NCBI GenBank assembly: GCA_964036665.1
Contig: OZ038529.1
Coordinates: 19,602,060 to 19,666,059 of the forward strand
Length of the DNA stretch: 64,000 nt
Source: Gordius sp. MW1
Lineage: Eukaryota > Nematomorpha > Gordioida > Gordea > Gordiidae
Direction of reading: 5' to 3'
The notes below the pieces were generated by a model, which saw nothing but the letters and a program-made list of their open reading frames with translations, made no database searches and was not told the origin of the DNA. Shown in pieces: positions 50,891-61,320 of this stretch. Within the stretch, counting starts at the first letter, position 1. The number at the start of each line of letters is the position of its first letter. Made by a program: the position numbers and the translations under genes.

Positions 50891-53800
50891 ACGGTATTCC
50901 AGGCCCCGGTTCCTGTAATACTTTTGTTTCCAAACGGAATCACTGATTTTCTCCTTCCGTGTCCATTTTAATTGGTCAAGAGTTGTTCGAAGTCTTCTAT
51001 TGAACATACCTTCCCCCGGACTAATACCAGTGGTGGTATTTACCGTCGTTCGCATATTAAATAAAACTTGTAATAAATTTTCACGATCGTTTAGGCCTTG
51101 TCTCCTTCCCGCAAAAAATTTGTTCTTTATGGTCCTTATATATCTTTCTGCTAGGCCGTTCGTTCTAGGGTGGTACGGTGCGCCCCGAAAATGTCGAATT
51201 CCATTTCTTTTGCAGAAAGTTGTAAATTCATCTGATGTGAATTGAGGACCATTGTCACTTACTATATAACGGGGAAGCCCAAATCTGCAAAATAAAACTC
51301 GTAGATTATAAATAATGTTAGATGTGTTGATTTGTTTTATAACCATAACTTCAGGCCATTTAGTGAGGGCATCAATGCAAACCAGCCAATAATTATTTGA
51401 TATTGGCCCCGCCAAATCAATGTGAATCCTTTCCCATGGTTTGTTGGGAATATTCCAGATGGACATTGGTACTTCTTTCGTTAAAGGCCTACCTTCTTGG
51501 CAATTATTGCAACCATTTACAAATTGTTCTATATCATTGTCCATGTTGGTCCAAAATACATAGTATCTCCCTGAAGATTTCATCGCTCCAATCCCAGGGT
51601 GCCCATTATGTAGTATATTTAAAACCTGTGACTTTAAACCAGAAGGAATAATAATTCTATTATTGAAATATAGTAGGTTATCTTCAAATGATATAAAATT
51701 CTTTAAATCAGAATATTTTTTAACTTTATCGTTAGAACTATCTCCTTGCCAATTATTTTGAAATAATTTAATAACTTCTTTTAAAATATCGTCTTTTAAA
51801 GTTTCGTTAATCAAAGTTTTTCTATTAATTGTTAAGTCATCAATTAGATTTAATTTAATTATTTTATCTTCAAGTTCCTCTTCTGGATCATAATAATTTG
51901 AAACTGGAATTAACCTTGATAAAGCGTCGGCACATTTATTTGATGATCCCGGCATATATTTAATATCAAAATTATAGTGCATAAGTTTTGTAGCCCATCT
52001 GACTAAGCGATTATTTGTTACTTTACTCAAATCCCTATTAGGACCAAAAATTCTTTCCAAGGGGCGGTGGTCTGTAATTAATGTAAATTTCCTACCGTAA
52101 ATGTATTCGTGAAATTTTTGTATAGCAAACATGATTGCGGCAGCTTCTCGGTCAATAACCGAATAATTACGCTCAGCTGGACTAAGTGTCCGAGATGTGA
52201 AAGCAATCGGTCTTTCATGTCCGTTAAAAAATTTATGTGAAATAACAGCTCCTAAACCTGTTTCGGAAGCGTCGCATGAAATTATAATAGGTATATTATT
52301 TTGATATGGAATTATTGTTTTATCTGTTGAGATTAAGTTTTTTATATTGTTAAATGCCTGTTTTTCTGTTATAGTCCAATTCCATTTGACTTTAGTAGAT
52401 GTTAATTTATACAAAACTGAACTTTTAGATTGCAAATTTGGAATAAAACTTCCAAGATAGTTAACTAGACCAAGGAATGATTTTAATTCTTTGCGATTGG
52501 TTGGTTCTTTAAATTTTTTAATTGCCTCCACCTTATCTTCACTAGGGTGAATGCCATTAGCATCTATCGTATGGCCCAAAAATTTAACAGATTTTTTGAA
52601 CAATTGTAATTTGTTTAGGGACGTTGTTAATCCGGCATTTTTAATTAAATTTAGTGTTTCTAGTAAATTTTTATTATGATCTTCCTTATTTTTTCCACTT
52701 ATTATAATATCATCCATAAAAACACTTACGCCTTTTAAGCCTTTGAGCAAATTTCTCATATAACGGTGAAAAATTATTGGCGCTGTTGTTAAACCGAAAG
52801 GAAGCCTTAAATATTGAAAATACCCTATATGTGTGGCTATGTTTAACAATTTTGAACTTTCCTCCGAAACTTGTAATTGCAAAAATGCATCTTTTAAGTC
52901 AATAATCGAAAATATTTTACCACCCGATATTTCATTCGCGACGTCCTTGAACGTTGGAAGAAGATCGTTATCATTTGATAGATACTTATTTAACGTCACT
53001 CTGAAGTCACCACATATACGGACGTCACCGGATTTCTTCCTGATGTTAACCGTAGGTGTTGCCCATTTGATTGGAGTTGTGGTTGGATCGATTTTTCGAA
53101 TAACCCCTTCACTTTCTAAACGTTTCAATTCTCTTTCGATAGCTTGACGCATTGGAAATGGTACCCGTCTCGCCATGTAGCTTATGGGACATGCTGTTTT
53201 TTCTACTTCAATCACGACTTTAAGGTCTTTAACTTTACCCAATTTTTGACTAAAAACTGTTGGAAACTGTTTAAAAATATCGTCTTCCGTTAAATATTTT
53301 TCTTTATCGGAAATAACATTTAATTTAATGATTGGTGGAAGTGATAATTTGTATTTAATAATGTGAGGGATACCGAAAATCAAATTTCCTTTACCTTTAA
53401 TAACATGTACATCTATGACATGTGATTCATTGTTAACTTCTTCTACCTTGGCACTGCATTTCCCCAAAGTTTGAATTTTGGTTTTGCCATAACCATATAT
53501 CTCCGAACCCGGTGTTAGTGGTGGTTTTCCTATGCTACGCCACGTTGGTTCATCTATAACTGTGCAAGCGGCCCCCGTATCGAATTGAAACGTATATGGT
53601 CTCTCATTGATCAAAACATCAATCTCCGCTTTTGTTGTCTCGTCTTTGTTTTTGAGAGCGGATATGTCTCTTGGCGGAAAAGGAGGATTGTTTCTTGGAG
53701 GAAAAGGAGGATTCCACCTGCAATCTCGGGCCAGATGATTTGCTCTTCCACACCTATAACATACGACTTTCGTGTTCCTAAAAGTGCTAAAATTAGGAAC

Positions 53801-54439
53801 ATTTTTAGAAAAATTATTATTCCAATTCCCGAATGTTTTATCCTGTCGTAATTTATTTATATCCAATTCGTTGGACGTTTCACCTTCAATTGATGAAAGA
53901 GCCAGCGCTAAATTTACGGTTTCATCAAACGTTATGTTACCTAAGGGGTATTTGGCCCTTAATTCAATATTTAGTCTAGGTAATTTGACCCCAAGGATAA
54001 AAATATCACGTAAAATTTCGTCAGTTGGTAAATTATATTTGCATCGGTTTATAATATTTTTAAGTTTTATTGAAAAATCTATTATACTCTCGCTAGTTCT
54101 CTCCAATTTAAATAATATTTCTCTGTAATGATAAATTGAATTTTTATCTGAATATATCCTTATCAAAGATTCCTTTATTTCCTCATAAGTAACATTATCT
54201 ACCTCCTTAGGATATATTTGGCTCCTAATTTTGCTCAAATGTAAACTTCCGATATAAGACAATAATACTATTTTTCTAAAATCTGTAATATTTCTAAGAC
54301 GAAAAATTAATTCTAAATGATAAAGATAATCATCAATATTTTTTGTTGAATCATAAGGTGGTATATCTCTAACCCTATCAAGAGAATATCCAGAATCTAA
54401 TTCGGATTTTGACCCAATGTCCGGCTTCTTCTCCGTCAT
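50852..54439 (-). CDS. gag-pol polyprotein of the inverted gypsy copy, ORF open
   Basis: Single 1195-codon ORF; the last dozen codons read across the junction into inverted LTR, so the natural C-terminus is missing (the copy ends at the equivalent of 50478). Domains with approximate residues: Gag 1-220; zinc knuckle CYRCGRANHLARDC near 228; aspartic protease DTGAA near 286; reverse transcriptase with FMDD near 572; RNase H DASETGLGAV near 721; integrase HHCC (HNGHPGIGAMKSSG, CNNCQ) near 945; DDE residues at HIDLAGP, SDNGPQFTS and GLAERY (about 1008, 1061, 1096). All key residues are present. Start: ATG at 54439 giving MTEKKPDIG. It has no functional LTR of its own directly upstream, and transcription from the 5' LTR would read it antisense. 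Family level: Ty3/gypsy (Metaviridae-like), single gag-pol frame. Confidence 0.95.
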   Translation of the reverse strand: MTEKKPDIGSKSELDSGYSLDRVRDIPPYDSTKNIDDYLYHLELIFRLRNITDFRKIVLLSYIGSLHLSKIRSQIYPKEVDNVTYEEIKESLIRIYSDKNSIYHYREILFKLERTSESIIDFSIKLKNIINRCKYNLPTDEILRDIFILGVKLPRLNIELRAKYPLGNITFDETVNLALALSSIEGETSNELDINKLRQDKTFGNWNNNFSKNVPNFSTFRNTKVVCYRCGRANHLARDCRWNPPFPPRNNPPFPPRDISALKNKDETTKAEIDVLINERPYTFQFDTGAACTVIDEPTWRSIGKPPLTPGSEIYGYGKTKIQTLGKCSAKVEEVNNESHVIDVHVIKGKGNLIFGIPHIIKYKLSLPPIIKLNVISDKEKYLTEDDIFKQFPTVFSQKLGKVKDLKVVIEVEKTACPISYMARRVPFPMRQAIERELKRLESEGVIRKIDPTTTPIKWATPTVNIRKKSGDVRICGDFRVTLNKYLSNDNDLLPTFKDVANEISGGKIFSIIDLKDAFLQLQVSEESSKLLNIATHIGYFQYLRLPFGLTTAPIIFHRYMRNLLKGLKGVSVFMDDIIISGKNKEDHNKNLLETLNLIKNAGLTTSLNKLQLFKKSVKFLGHTIDANGIHPSEDKVEAIKKFKEPTNRKELKSFLGLVNYLGSFIPNLQSKSSVLYKLTSTKVKWNWTITEKQAFNNIKNLISTDKTIIPYQNNIPIIISCDASETGLGAVISHKFFNGHERPIAFTSRTLSPAERNYSVIDREAAAIMFAIQKFHEYIYGRKFTLITDHRPLERIFGPNRDLSKVTNNRLVRWATKLMHYNFDIKYMPGSSNKCADALSRLIPVSNYYDPEEELEDKIIKLNLIDDLTINRKTLINETLKDDILKEVIKLFQNNWQGDSSNDKVKKYSDLKNFISFEDNLLYFNNRIIIPSGLKSQVLNILHNGHPGIGAMKSSGRYYVFWTNMDNDIEQFVNGCNNCQEGRPLTKEVPMSIWNIPNKPWERIHIDLAGPISNNYWLVCIDALTKWPEVMVIKQINTSNIIYNLRVLFCRFGLPRYIVSDNGPQFTSDEFTTFCKRNGIRHFRGAPYHPRTNGLAERYIRTIKNKFFAGRRQGLNDRENLLQVLFNMRTTVNTTTGISPGEGMFNRRLRTTLDQLKWTRKEKISDSVWKQKYYRNRGLEYRITASNNYKEGHT

Positions 54440-54493
54440 CTTGATTGATAATTGCTAGTTAGGTGTGGAAGGGTTTTTTCCTCGTCGCCAGTT

Positions 54494-54519
54494 ACAATAC
54501 CCCCGGCCACTTCGTTACA
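54494..54519 (+). repeat. Terminal 26 bp of the 3' LTR
   Basis: ACAATACCCCCGG...TTCGTTACA is identical to the last 26 bp of the 5' LTR and in the same orientation, then GCCAG. It shows that the composite integrated with a normal right end. Confidence 0.92.
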
Positions 54520-54524
54520 GCCAG

Positions 54525-55443
54525 CATCAGAAAAAAATGCAATATATATAATTGTCTGCATGTACCAAGTTTAATTTATATAGATATCATCATATAATGC
54601 TTTGAGGTCAAAGAATTCAACTCAGGCCATAGTTATGCTATTGATTTTTTCTATAAGATGGGATTAGCGATTGCAATCTCCTTAGCGCAAAACCTCCAAG
54701 CATTATGGAATTTAATAGGTTGATGAATTATTTTTATTCCTACATTAGATTTTTAAAAATCACTTCCAAGCATATTGGGTAATAAGTAAAAATTTCTGTT
54801 AACCCCCTGCGTACATTTCGTTATAAGCAACCCCACAAAAGATAAAGCATTATGTAATTCCCAAATTATTTTTAATAGGGGAGAGAACATAGAAGACTAC
54901 TTTGCTTATAGGTCATGTAGCCAATTAAATTTGTCACAACTAAATTTTAAAACAAAGATTTGCACATATAAAATTTAATTTTTCTCTTATATAGCGTAGA
55001 TGTTGCTCTGAAGTTGTCAATCACAAACCAATAGTGCCAGTATAAAATATAAAAACATAAAATCTAATAATCACTTTGGACCCAATCCGACCCCCAATTT
55101 AATTTTATCACAAAAATATGGTCAGAGATTAGTAAACGATCAGTCGAGGTTAAAAAGCAAAATCAAGATAAACTAATTAAATTCCTATATAACGCAAACA
55201 AATGTTAACTTTATACAAGCTCGACGGTTTATGAACTCTTTTGTCGGCGTTTAATTCTAAGTTAATGGCCAGTGGCAAATCATTTATTAACTAAGACTAA
55301 AAACTAGAGTAAATGTTTCAAACGAAATTTAATATAAATCTCGCGAAATTATAACAAACGTTTAACTATGTAATAATTGTGGAGTAAATATAATGTTGCA
55401 GATATAATTCATTTTGAGTATAACAGATTAGCAGGAGTTAGGT
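54525..55443. other. AT-rich stretch between the LTR element and ZPR1
   Basis: No gene recognised. It begins at the target duplication and ends at the ZPR1 stop codon; the ZPR1 3' UTR should lie in its right part. Confidence 0.4.
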
Positions 55444-58400
55444 CTAAACTCTCATATCGTTCAAACCAAGCTCTTCATTTTGTTCCCAATTTCTTTCGTA
55501 AGTCGAATATTCAATGTTATTTTCAGACGATTTCCCATCCTCAACTCCCTGTAAAGATATCAATTCGATAATTTTTATTACAAGGGCTTAAAAAATTTCG
55601 GGCTGAAAGAGGTAAAACGGCCAATTCTGATATTTTATATTTCCACAATATAATACCAAACATTGGTCTCGCCAACCGAACGCATTAAGCACATTTAAAA
55701 TATAAAGAAAATGGCGATTGGGCCTAAACAACTTTTAATGTTGATTCCTTCATACGTTCTATCGAGCATACAAGTCCTTTTCTTAAATTAATGGACCAGG
55801 GTTAAATTTTATGTTTTAAAAGCCACAATAAATGACGAGTCAGAGGAATATCTCAAATCAGCTTTCAAAGTCACTATAATAATTGATTCAGTTGCATTTG
55901 ACCAAAAAGCAAAAAACAAATAAATGTCTACGAATGTCTACGAAAATGCATTTGTCGATTGAAATGTGTGCATCTAACCCTAACCCTAACCTAAAACCCC
56001 GACCTAAAACACTAACCCTAACGTTTTCGTCTCTGTAAACCCCTTTCAAGGAGCATTTTCGTTAAATATTCATAGACATTCATAGATATTTGGCCAGTTA
56101 AACTTTGTCGAATGCACCGATACGATAATAATTACTATTATAGCAAAATAACAAAGCGATCGCACGTCATTTTGTTTAAAGGCTTAATTTCAACTTTTTG
56201 TTCTGAATTAATTTTTTTGAGACTCAGGTAACCTATCAGTTTTTTAAGGTCAATTTGCATTTGCCTTTTATAATTCACCGTAATGAAAAACCTAAGATAT
56301 TAATCAAAGAATTTTTGCTTATCAAAGAAAAACTCTGAAGTCCTTAACCCACCATGTAATGCATATAGAGGCAAAAAAAAACGAAATTTGCGATTATAAA
56401 GAATATATGTGTTAAATATTACGGCCAAGAAACTGTTGCCCGTAGGATCGTCCAATATAAAATGGAAATCGAGCGTTTTGCCCGATATGTAATCGTCGAG
56501 TTTTTGGGAGAAAGCTTTGAATTTTCCAGGCAATTCTTCGGCAGAAGAGTCCCCCAAAACGAATGGATTCGTTTCCGACAGCTTATACCCATTTAAAATT
56601 GTAATAAATATCGGATGTCATAATTACAGACATGGGCGTAGCCAGGATTTAAATTAAATCGCGGGGGGGGGGGGGAGGGGCAGACAAAAAGCTCAGTAAT
56701 GGTTTTTCTACTATTTTGACCTCGATTTAATCGACAATAAACATTTTATCAGCTTGAAGGGGGGGGGGGGGGTCATTTGCCCTTCCTTGCCTCCGTTGGC
56801 TCGCTTATGGTGTAATGGTCATTTTTAGTTAAGCTGCAAGTAACTTAAAAATTTTCCGATGATGCGATGTTTGAAAGCAATCTCATGCCTTAAAAGTCAC
56901 GAAAAAATAGTCAGAGTTTAGTACGCTCATAGCAATGCATGCATTTTAAAAATAAATTATTATCGTGCCCCTGATGGAAGAACAAATAGGAAATTTTTAG
57001 TTATATGTCGAATTTTAATGGTCTTAGCGGCTATTTATTATATTTTAATCCTAAAATAAATATATTCATTCTTACTTGGTCCTTGATGTTGACCAGTAGG
57101 CCTTCGACCGTGGTATAACGCGCCCCTAGGGTTGTGGGTGATAGTTCGAGGGATAGCTCGGGTATGGATATCACGCAATTGTCGGACTTTATATATATTT
57201 GTTAAATATATAAATAAATAAAATAAACAAATATATAAAGTAATGTTTTACTTAATTTTAGGCAAGAGGGGAAACTAAAAAAAGGTAAAAATATACGAAG
57301 TGGGTAGGGGGGGGGGAGAGGTAGTGTTAAGGTTTAATCCTAATTTCGTTTGTGTGATTTTAGAATAAAGGGGTCTGGATGTTATAAATCTATATAATAA
57401 GATGATTTCTATATCTCGGATTGAAATCGAGAATAAAATACATTATAAACTATTATTATAAACCCCATGACAGCAATTCAACGCGCTTTATAGGTTTTAA
57501 GAGGCATATTGGCAATAGCAATAAATAAAAATTGCATAGCAATTAATGGAATGGGGCAAATTAAAGTACAAAATCAGGGCTTCAATGTAATAGCAAAAAT
57601 TATTGATAACTATTAAATTATGTTACAAGATAAATCTAAGCAGTTCAAATATGTGAGGATAGTAATTTGGATCATCAAAATCTCTAAAGACAAATAATTA
57701 AAATTATTCAGTAATTTATAATATAAGAGTGTGGGCATATGGCAGAGAGGGTTAGCCCCTCTAAACCCAAAACATCTCAAAATTTAATGAATTTGTAGTT
57801 TCAATAATACAAATATGAAATTGCCTAATCATTAGTGCTCCTCTTTAATTCAAATTCTGGCTAAGCCCAAATATATTATGTACAAACTAACCTTGACAAC
57901 ATCTCTCGAAAGATCATTCAATGAAAGAACGTGGAGATCAATTTTGCAGCCCTTCTCCTGTATCCCACCTCCGGGTTTAACTTCGTTAGTTTTGCATCCA
58001 CAACGATCACAATTTGATGCCATTATTATAAGCTCTTTGAAATGGGGTATAGCTAAGAAAATAAAAGTTAGGTTAATTAATAAAAAAAAAGTTTTAAAAT
58101 ACTTATAAGTTTCATGTTTGTAATTGTGTTGTGTCCACAACTTGAACATGCAGATGGAAATTGCATAACCTGCAAAGATACTAATTTTAAACTGCTAGCA
58201 AAATACCTCAGATTTAACACCTTCCATTGTTTCAAATTCTTTATCAGAAAATTCCCGAATATCCTTTTCATCATTGGTCTCATCACCCTATATATATTTT
58301 TTATTGATTTTGTAGAAATAAGGACAAGTTACCACAATTTCTGCAAAACCCAACAATTTGTTCTGTTCATCCGTTCTTTCATATTTCATAATTTTTAAAT

Positions 58401-59217
58401 TAGGATCATCAGAAGGAGCATTGAGGTTTTGAACAAAACTATTTCCAGTTGGGTCATCAAGAATAAATGTTAACTGTGACTTTGTTTCTAAAATTTCTTT
58501 TAGAGTTTTAATAAATTTTTGTATTTTTTTTATATCTTCTGAAATTTCTTCAACAGCATTTTTATTTTCTGCAACTTCATCAATTGAAACTTTATTTTTA
58601 TCTCCATAATCTTGATCCAAGCCATCATAAGCTTTTCTTAGTATGCCTTCAATTGTAGTGATTTCTAAAAGATAATAAAATAAGATAAAATTTGAGTTAA
58701 TTGACATATAAGGGTATATTTTAAAATTAAAGAATAAAACAAAAAAAATCCTCATCTATGCCTAGCAAAATAACCCAAAAATAATTAAAATAACTAAGCA
58801 ATAAAAAGACATAAATTTGAATTGCCTGCTTTCTGATTTGATGGTGGTATTTCAAATTGAATTTCTGGAAAATTAATGCATGCATAATCAGTTTTAACTA
58901 CCATCCTATCATAGTCCTATAAACATGCAAACAATTGTTTTAAATAAAATTTACCTCGGGCTTTAGTATAAGAGTGTAACGCACACCCTTAGTTTGAATT
59001 TCTTTAGCCTGTATTATTTCACTATTACTACAGTTACAATGAGGACAACTGAAAGAACTAATTATCACCTCCTTGTAAAATGGGATCATTGTGGTAAAAA
59101 TAGTTGTAACACCCTAAATTTCAGTCACACTAGTTATTCAAATTTAGCAACCTTTTTCTCGCATGCCATGCACAAACTTTCAATTTTGTAAACTTCATTA
59201 TCATCAAAAGTGCTCAT
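55444..59217 (-). CDS. ZPR1: Zinc finger protein ZPR1
   Basis: Conserved eukaryotic protein known as an eEF1A-binding chaperone that also moves to the nucleus on growth signals. I joined 10 exons: 59217-59152, 59113-58955, 58916-58826, 58664-58333, 58287-58207, 58169-58103, 58052-57892, 57186-57076, 56581-56423, 55548-55444. They total 1332 nt, 443 aa, with all phases agreeing. Start ATG gives [19 protein letters not shown]. Zinc finger 1 uses Cys16, 19, 45, 48 (CMAC, CPHC); zinc finger 2 uses Cys251, 254, 280, 283 (CSSC, CDRC). Each is followed by its ZPR1 domain: [19 protein letters not shown] with [12 protein letters not shown], and [16 protein letters not shown] with [11 protein letters not shown]. 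The end is [11 protein letters not shown] as in the family, with a short tail. Intron 1 is only 38 nt. Intron 3 has a GC donor (58825-58824). The length is close to animal ZPR1. Confidence 0.95.
55885..56124. mobile_element. MITE with telomere-like core in a ZPR1 intron
   Basis: The ends contain TGCATTTGACC and GTCGAATGCA in inverted arrangement, and AATGTCTACGAATGTCTACG is mirrored by CATAGACATTCATAGAT. ATAATAATT flanks both sides (55876-55884, 56125-56133). The centre carries CTAACCCTAACCCTAACC. The flank repeat is AT-rich, so the boundary is provisional. Confidence 0.6.
56631..56809. mobile_element. CATGGGCGTAGCC-family MITE in a ZPR1 intron
   Basis: Left end CATGGGCGTAGCCAGG, right end GTTGGCTCGCTTATG, with two G tracts inside. 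No intact target duplication. Confidence 0.75.
57736..57868. mobile_element. Degenerate CATGGGCG-family MITE in a ZPR1 intron
   Basis: GGGCATATGGCAGAGAGGG at the left and AAATTCTGGCTAAGCCC at the right, with GTGCTCCTCTTTAATTC inside, resemble a worn copy of the family. Boundaries approximate. Confidence 0.5.
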
Positions 59218-59984
59218 CGAAAGCAATGTTTAAGCCAAGCTTTGATGCAATAGAGTACAATTTTCACATGTTAATAAAGACATATTTTACACTTCGATCT
59301 AAAGAAAGGCCTATTAGAACTTAAGTTCAAACTAAATTTTATTTTAGGTTAGGTCAAAAAGTATTTTATGGTATGAATTTGGGGTGACTAACGTTATTAA
59401 TCGTTACCACGAGTCATTCATATCTAACATATATTTAAGGGCTTAATGTCCACTTTTTGTTTTGAGTTAATTTTCCTTAAAACTGGGTTACCTCTCAGTT
59501 TTTAAAAGTCAATTTGCACTTTTCTCTGCATTACCACCTATTTAATTTTATATTATTTTAACTCATGGTTGATTTTTATCTTCTCATGTCAAAAACATAA
59601 TTGGGCAAAACATATAAATGTCAAAATAACTTTCTATTTGCTGGGGTTTTCGACCAATCAAAACCAGTGCGCAGAGATAAGAATTCTAAATTTGAGTTAA
59701 CACATGGACATATTGAGGTTGCTAATGAGGGTAATATTTATTATTTTATAAATCTATCTTTTATCTAGCCGATTCAAATCCATAATTATCTACAAGATAC
59801 AGCACTCCGCATTCTTTGCCCTTACAAACTTTGAATATAAATTCTATTACAAGTTAATTAATAGCCATTTTATATTAATTTCTTAAGGTGTTACTAGGAA
59901 AGTAACATTCAAAAACAATGCCAATCAATCTACACATTCAACAACAATTCTTTCTCTTGTTCGTTTACTCTTTAAATATTTGTG
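59218..59984. other. Region upstream of ZPR1
   Basis: It should hold the ZPR1 promoter; I can see no clear core element. Positions 59430-59530 resemble 56170-56290 (TTAATGTCCACTTTTTG, GGGTTACCTCTCAGTTTTT, GTCAATTTGCA), marking a dispersed repeat present both here and in a ZPR1 intron. Confidence 0.45.
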
Positions 59985-60139
59985 CATGGGGGTAGCGAGC
60001 ATTGGAATTAGAGGGGGCAATAATGAGTTAGGGAGGAGCAAATGATCATTTTTTGATATTTTAGCCATAAAATTGCAACAATTGTTGGATTTAGAGAGAG
60101 GCAGCCGTTCCTCCCTGCCCCCTCTTGGCTACGCCCATG
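59985..60139. mobile_element. CATGGGCGTAGCC-family MITE
   Basis: Left end CATGGGGGTAGCGAGC, right end TGGCTACGCCCATG, with GAGGGGGCAATAATGAG and AGGCAGCCGTTCCTCCC inside. Flanks TATTTGTG and TATTATTC share 5 of 8 bases. Confidence 0.8.
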
Positions 60140-61104
60140 TATTATTCTCAACACAAAGAATTCTTTTAATTGCTATCTATATACTAATGGTGACATTATA
60201 TTACATATAAATAAACCTTTGCACAATATATATTTTCATTACTTTAAATTGGTTGTTAGGCACAATCCTGAAAACGCAGAATCCCGAATTTTAATGCTAC
60301 ACTTGGCGCTAATCAACATGTTTTAATACCGAATTTTTGGTTGAGAGAGCAAATCAAGATAATAAAGAAAATATAAGTAAGCTTAGTTAAGTTTCATAAA
60401 TCCAATAGAAAAAACATGACTGTGGCCCATAAAGACTTTGATTATTTCAAGATTAGAGCCCAAAGAATTAGATGTTTACAATCAGATTATAAAAGAAATG
60501 AAATATATTGTTTCGAATTTTTAGATGCATTTGTAATTATATTAAATTTTAGCTCAATAAACTCATATTGCATACAATGTCTTATAAAATATTAAGATAA
60601 ATTTGATTAACATATAGCAATAATTTAGACTGCATTGATATGTTTGTAGATATTGAAAAATTTCATATCTGCAATTAAAAGATTCAAACGTAAATAGATT
60701 TTAAAGGTTGAACACAAATCTGGCTTCTTGAATTAATGGATTGAAAATACATAATATTATAGGGGATGTGATAAAACTGTAAAACTAAAAACAAGTGAAA
60801 ATTTGAAAATAGTAGCAATAGCATTATCGTAGTTTCGCAATTCTGCCTTTTCGGGAAATAGCTCATATCCCTTTGAAATTGTGTTTATGCTTGCAATTTT
60901 GCTCCTTCGACTCCGCCTCTCAAGCATTTTTATAAGCTACTGTTCTGCCTGGTGCACCGAGTAGCAAGCACAGATTGTGGCATAGAGCTTACTGAGCAAC
61001 TCAGTGTGCGTTCTTGAGCAAAGAACATAGTGAATATTGCTCATGTGAGCAATTAACAACTCTAATCCAGAGCATCTGGAATGGGTAAAGTATTCCAGAA
61101 ATGG
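60140..61104. other. AT-rich intergenic region
   Basis: No gene recognised. The right part (60900-61104) has balanced composition and leads directly into the Helitron helicase fragment, so it may be more worn Helitron sequence. Confidence 0.35.
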
Positions 61105-61320
61105 AAGTTTGTCATTTGGTAAGAATGTACAATGGTCCATGAAAAACCCCTCGAGTCCCTTAATAGTTTATTGCAAGATTTGCCCCAAACCCTCAGGCCA
61201 TTGGGTGACGCATTATTATTGCTTGCAGGAGATTTTAGACAAAATTGACCTGTGCTCCTTCGATGACGAAATCAATGCTTGCCCAAAATATTCTATTTTG
61301 TGGCGTTATGTCAATTAATT
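61105..61320 (+). pseudogene. Helitron PIF1-helicase fragment
   Basis: Translation gives an ECTMVHEKPLESLNSLLQDL segment, then PLGDALLLLAGDFRQN, then a stop and degraded sequence with an LWRYV-like end. It parallels the ECTMAHKKALEALDRTLRDL region of the Helitron at 14194-14260, but its sequence differs, so it comes from another Helitron lineage or an older copy. AGDFRQ is the usual PIF1-type helicase motif. Only ~70 codons remain. Confidence 0.8.

Larger units (their letters stand above)
46593..54519. mobile_element. Composite palindromic Ty3/gypsy LTR retrotransposon
   Basis: One insertion, judged by a single 5-bp target duplication GCCAG at 46588-46592 and 54520-54524. Order: complete 5' LTR (46593-46879); direct internal region (46880-50711); first 179 bp of the 3' LTR (50712-50890); inverted internal copy (50891-54493); last 26 bp of the 3' LTR (54494-54519). 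The inverted copy therefore replaces 3' LTR bases equivalent to 46772-46853. The two ~3.6-kb internal regions form arms around a 412-bp centre. Copies differ by scattered substitutions and small indels. Confidence 0.93.

Noticed and set aside
50891..54519. A second, independent LTR insertion in opposite orientation
   Set aside because: It has no LTR of its own, no target duplication at 50890/50891, and is followed by the forward-oriented tail of the first element's 3' LTR and the shared GCCAG.
55976..56025. True telomere or subtelomere
   Set aside because: Only a few degenerate CCCTAA units lie inside an intron and inside an inverted-repeat element, with genes on both sides.
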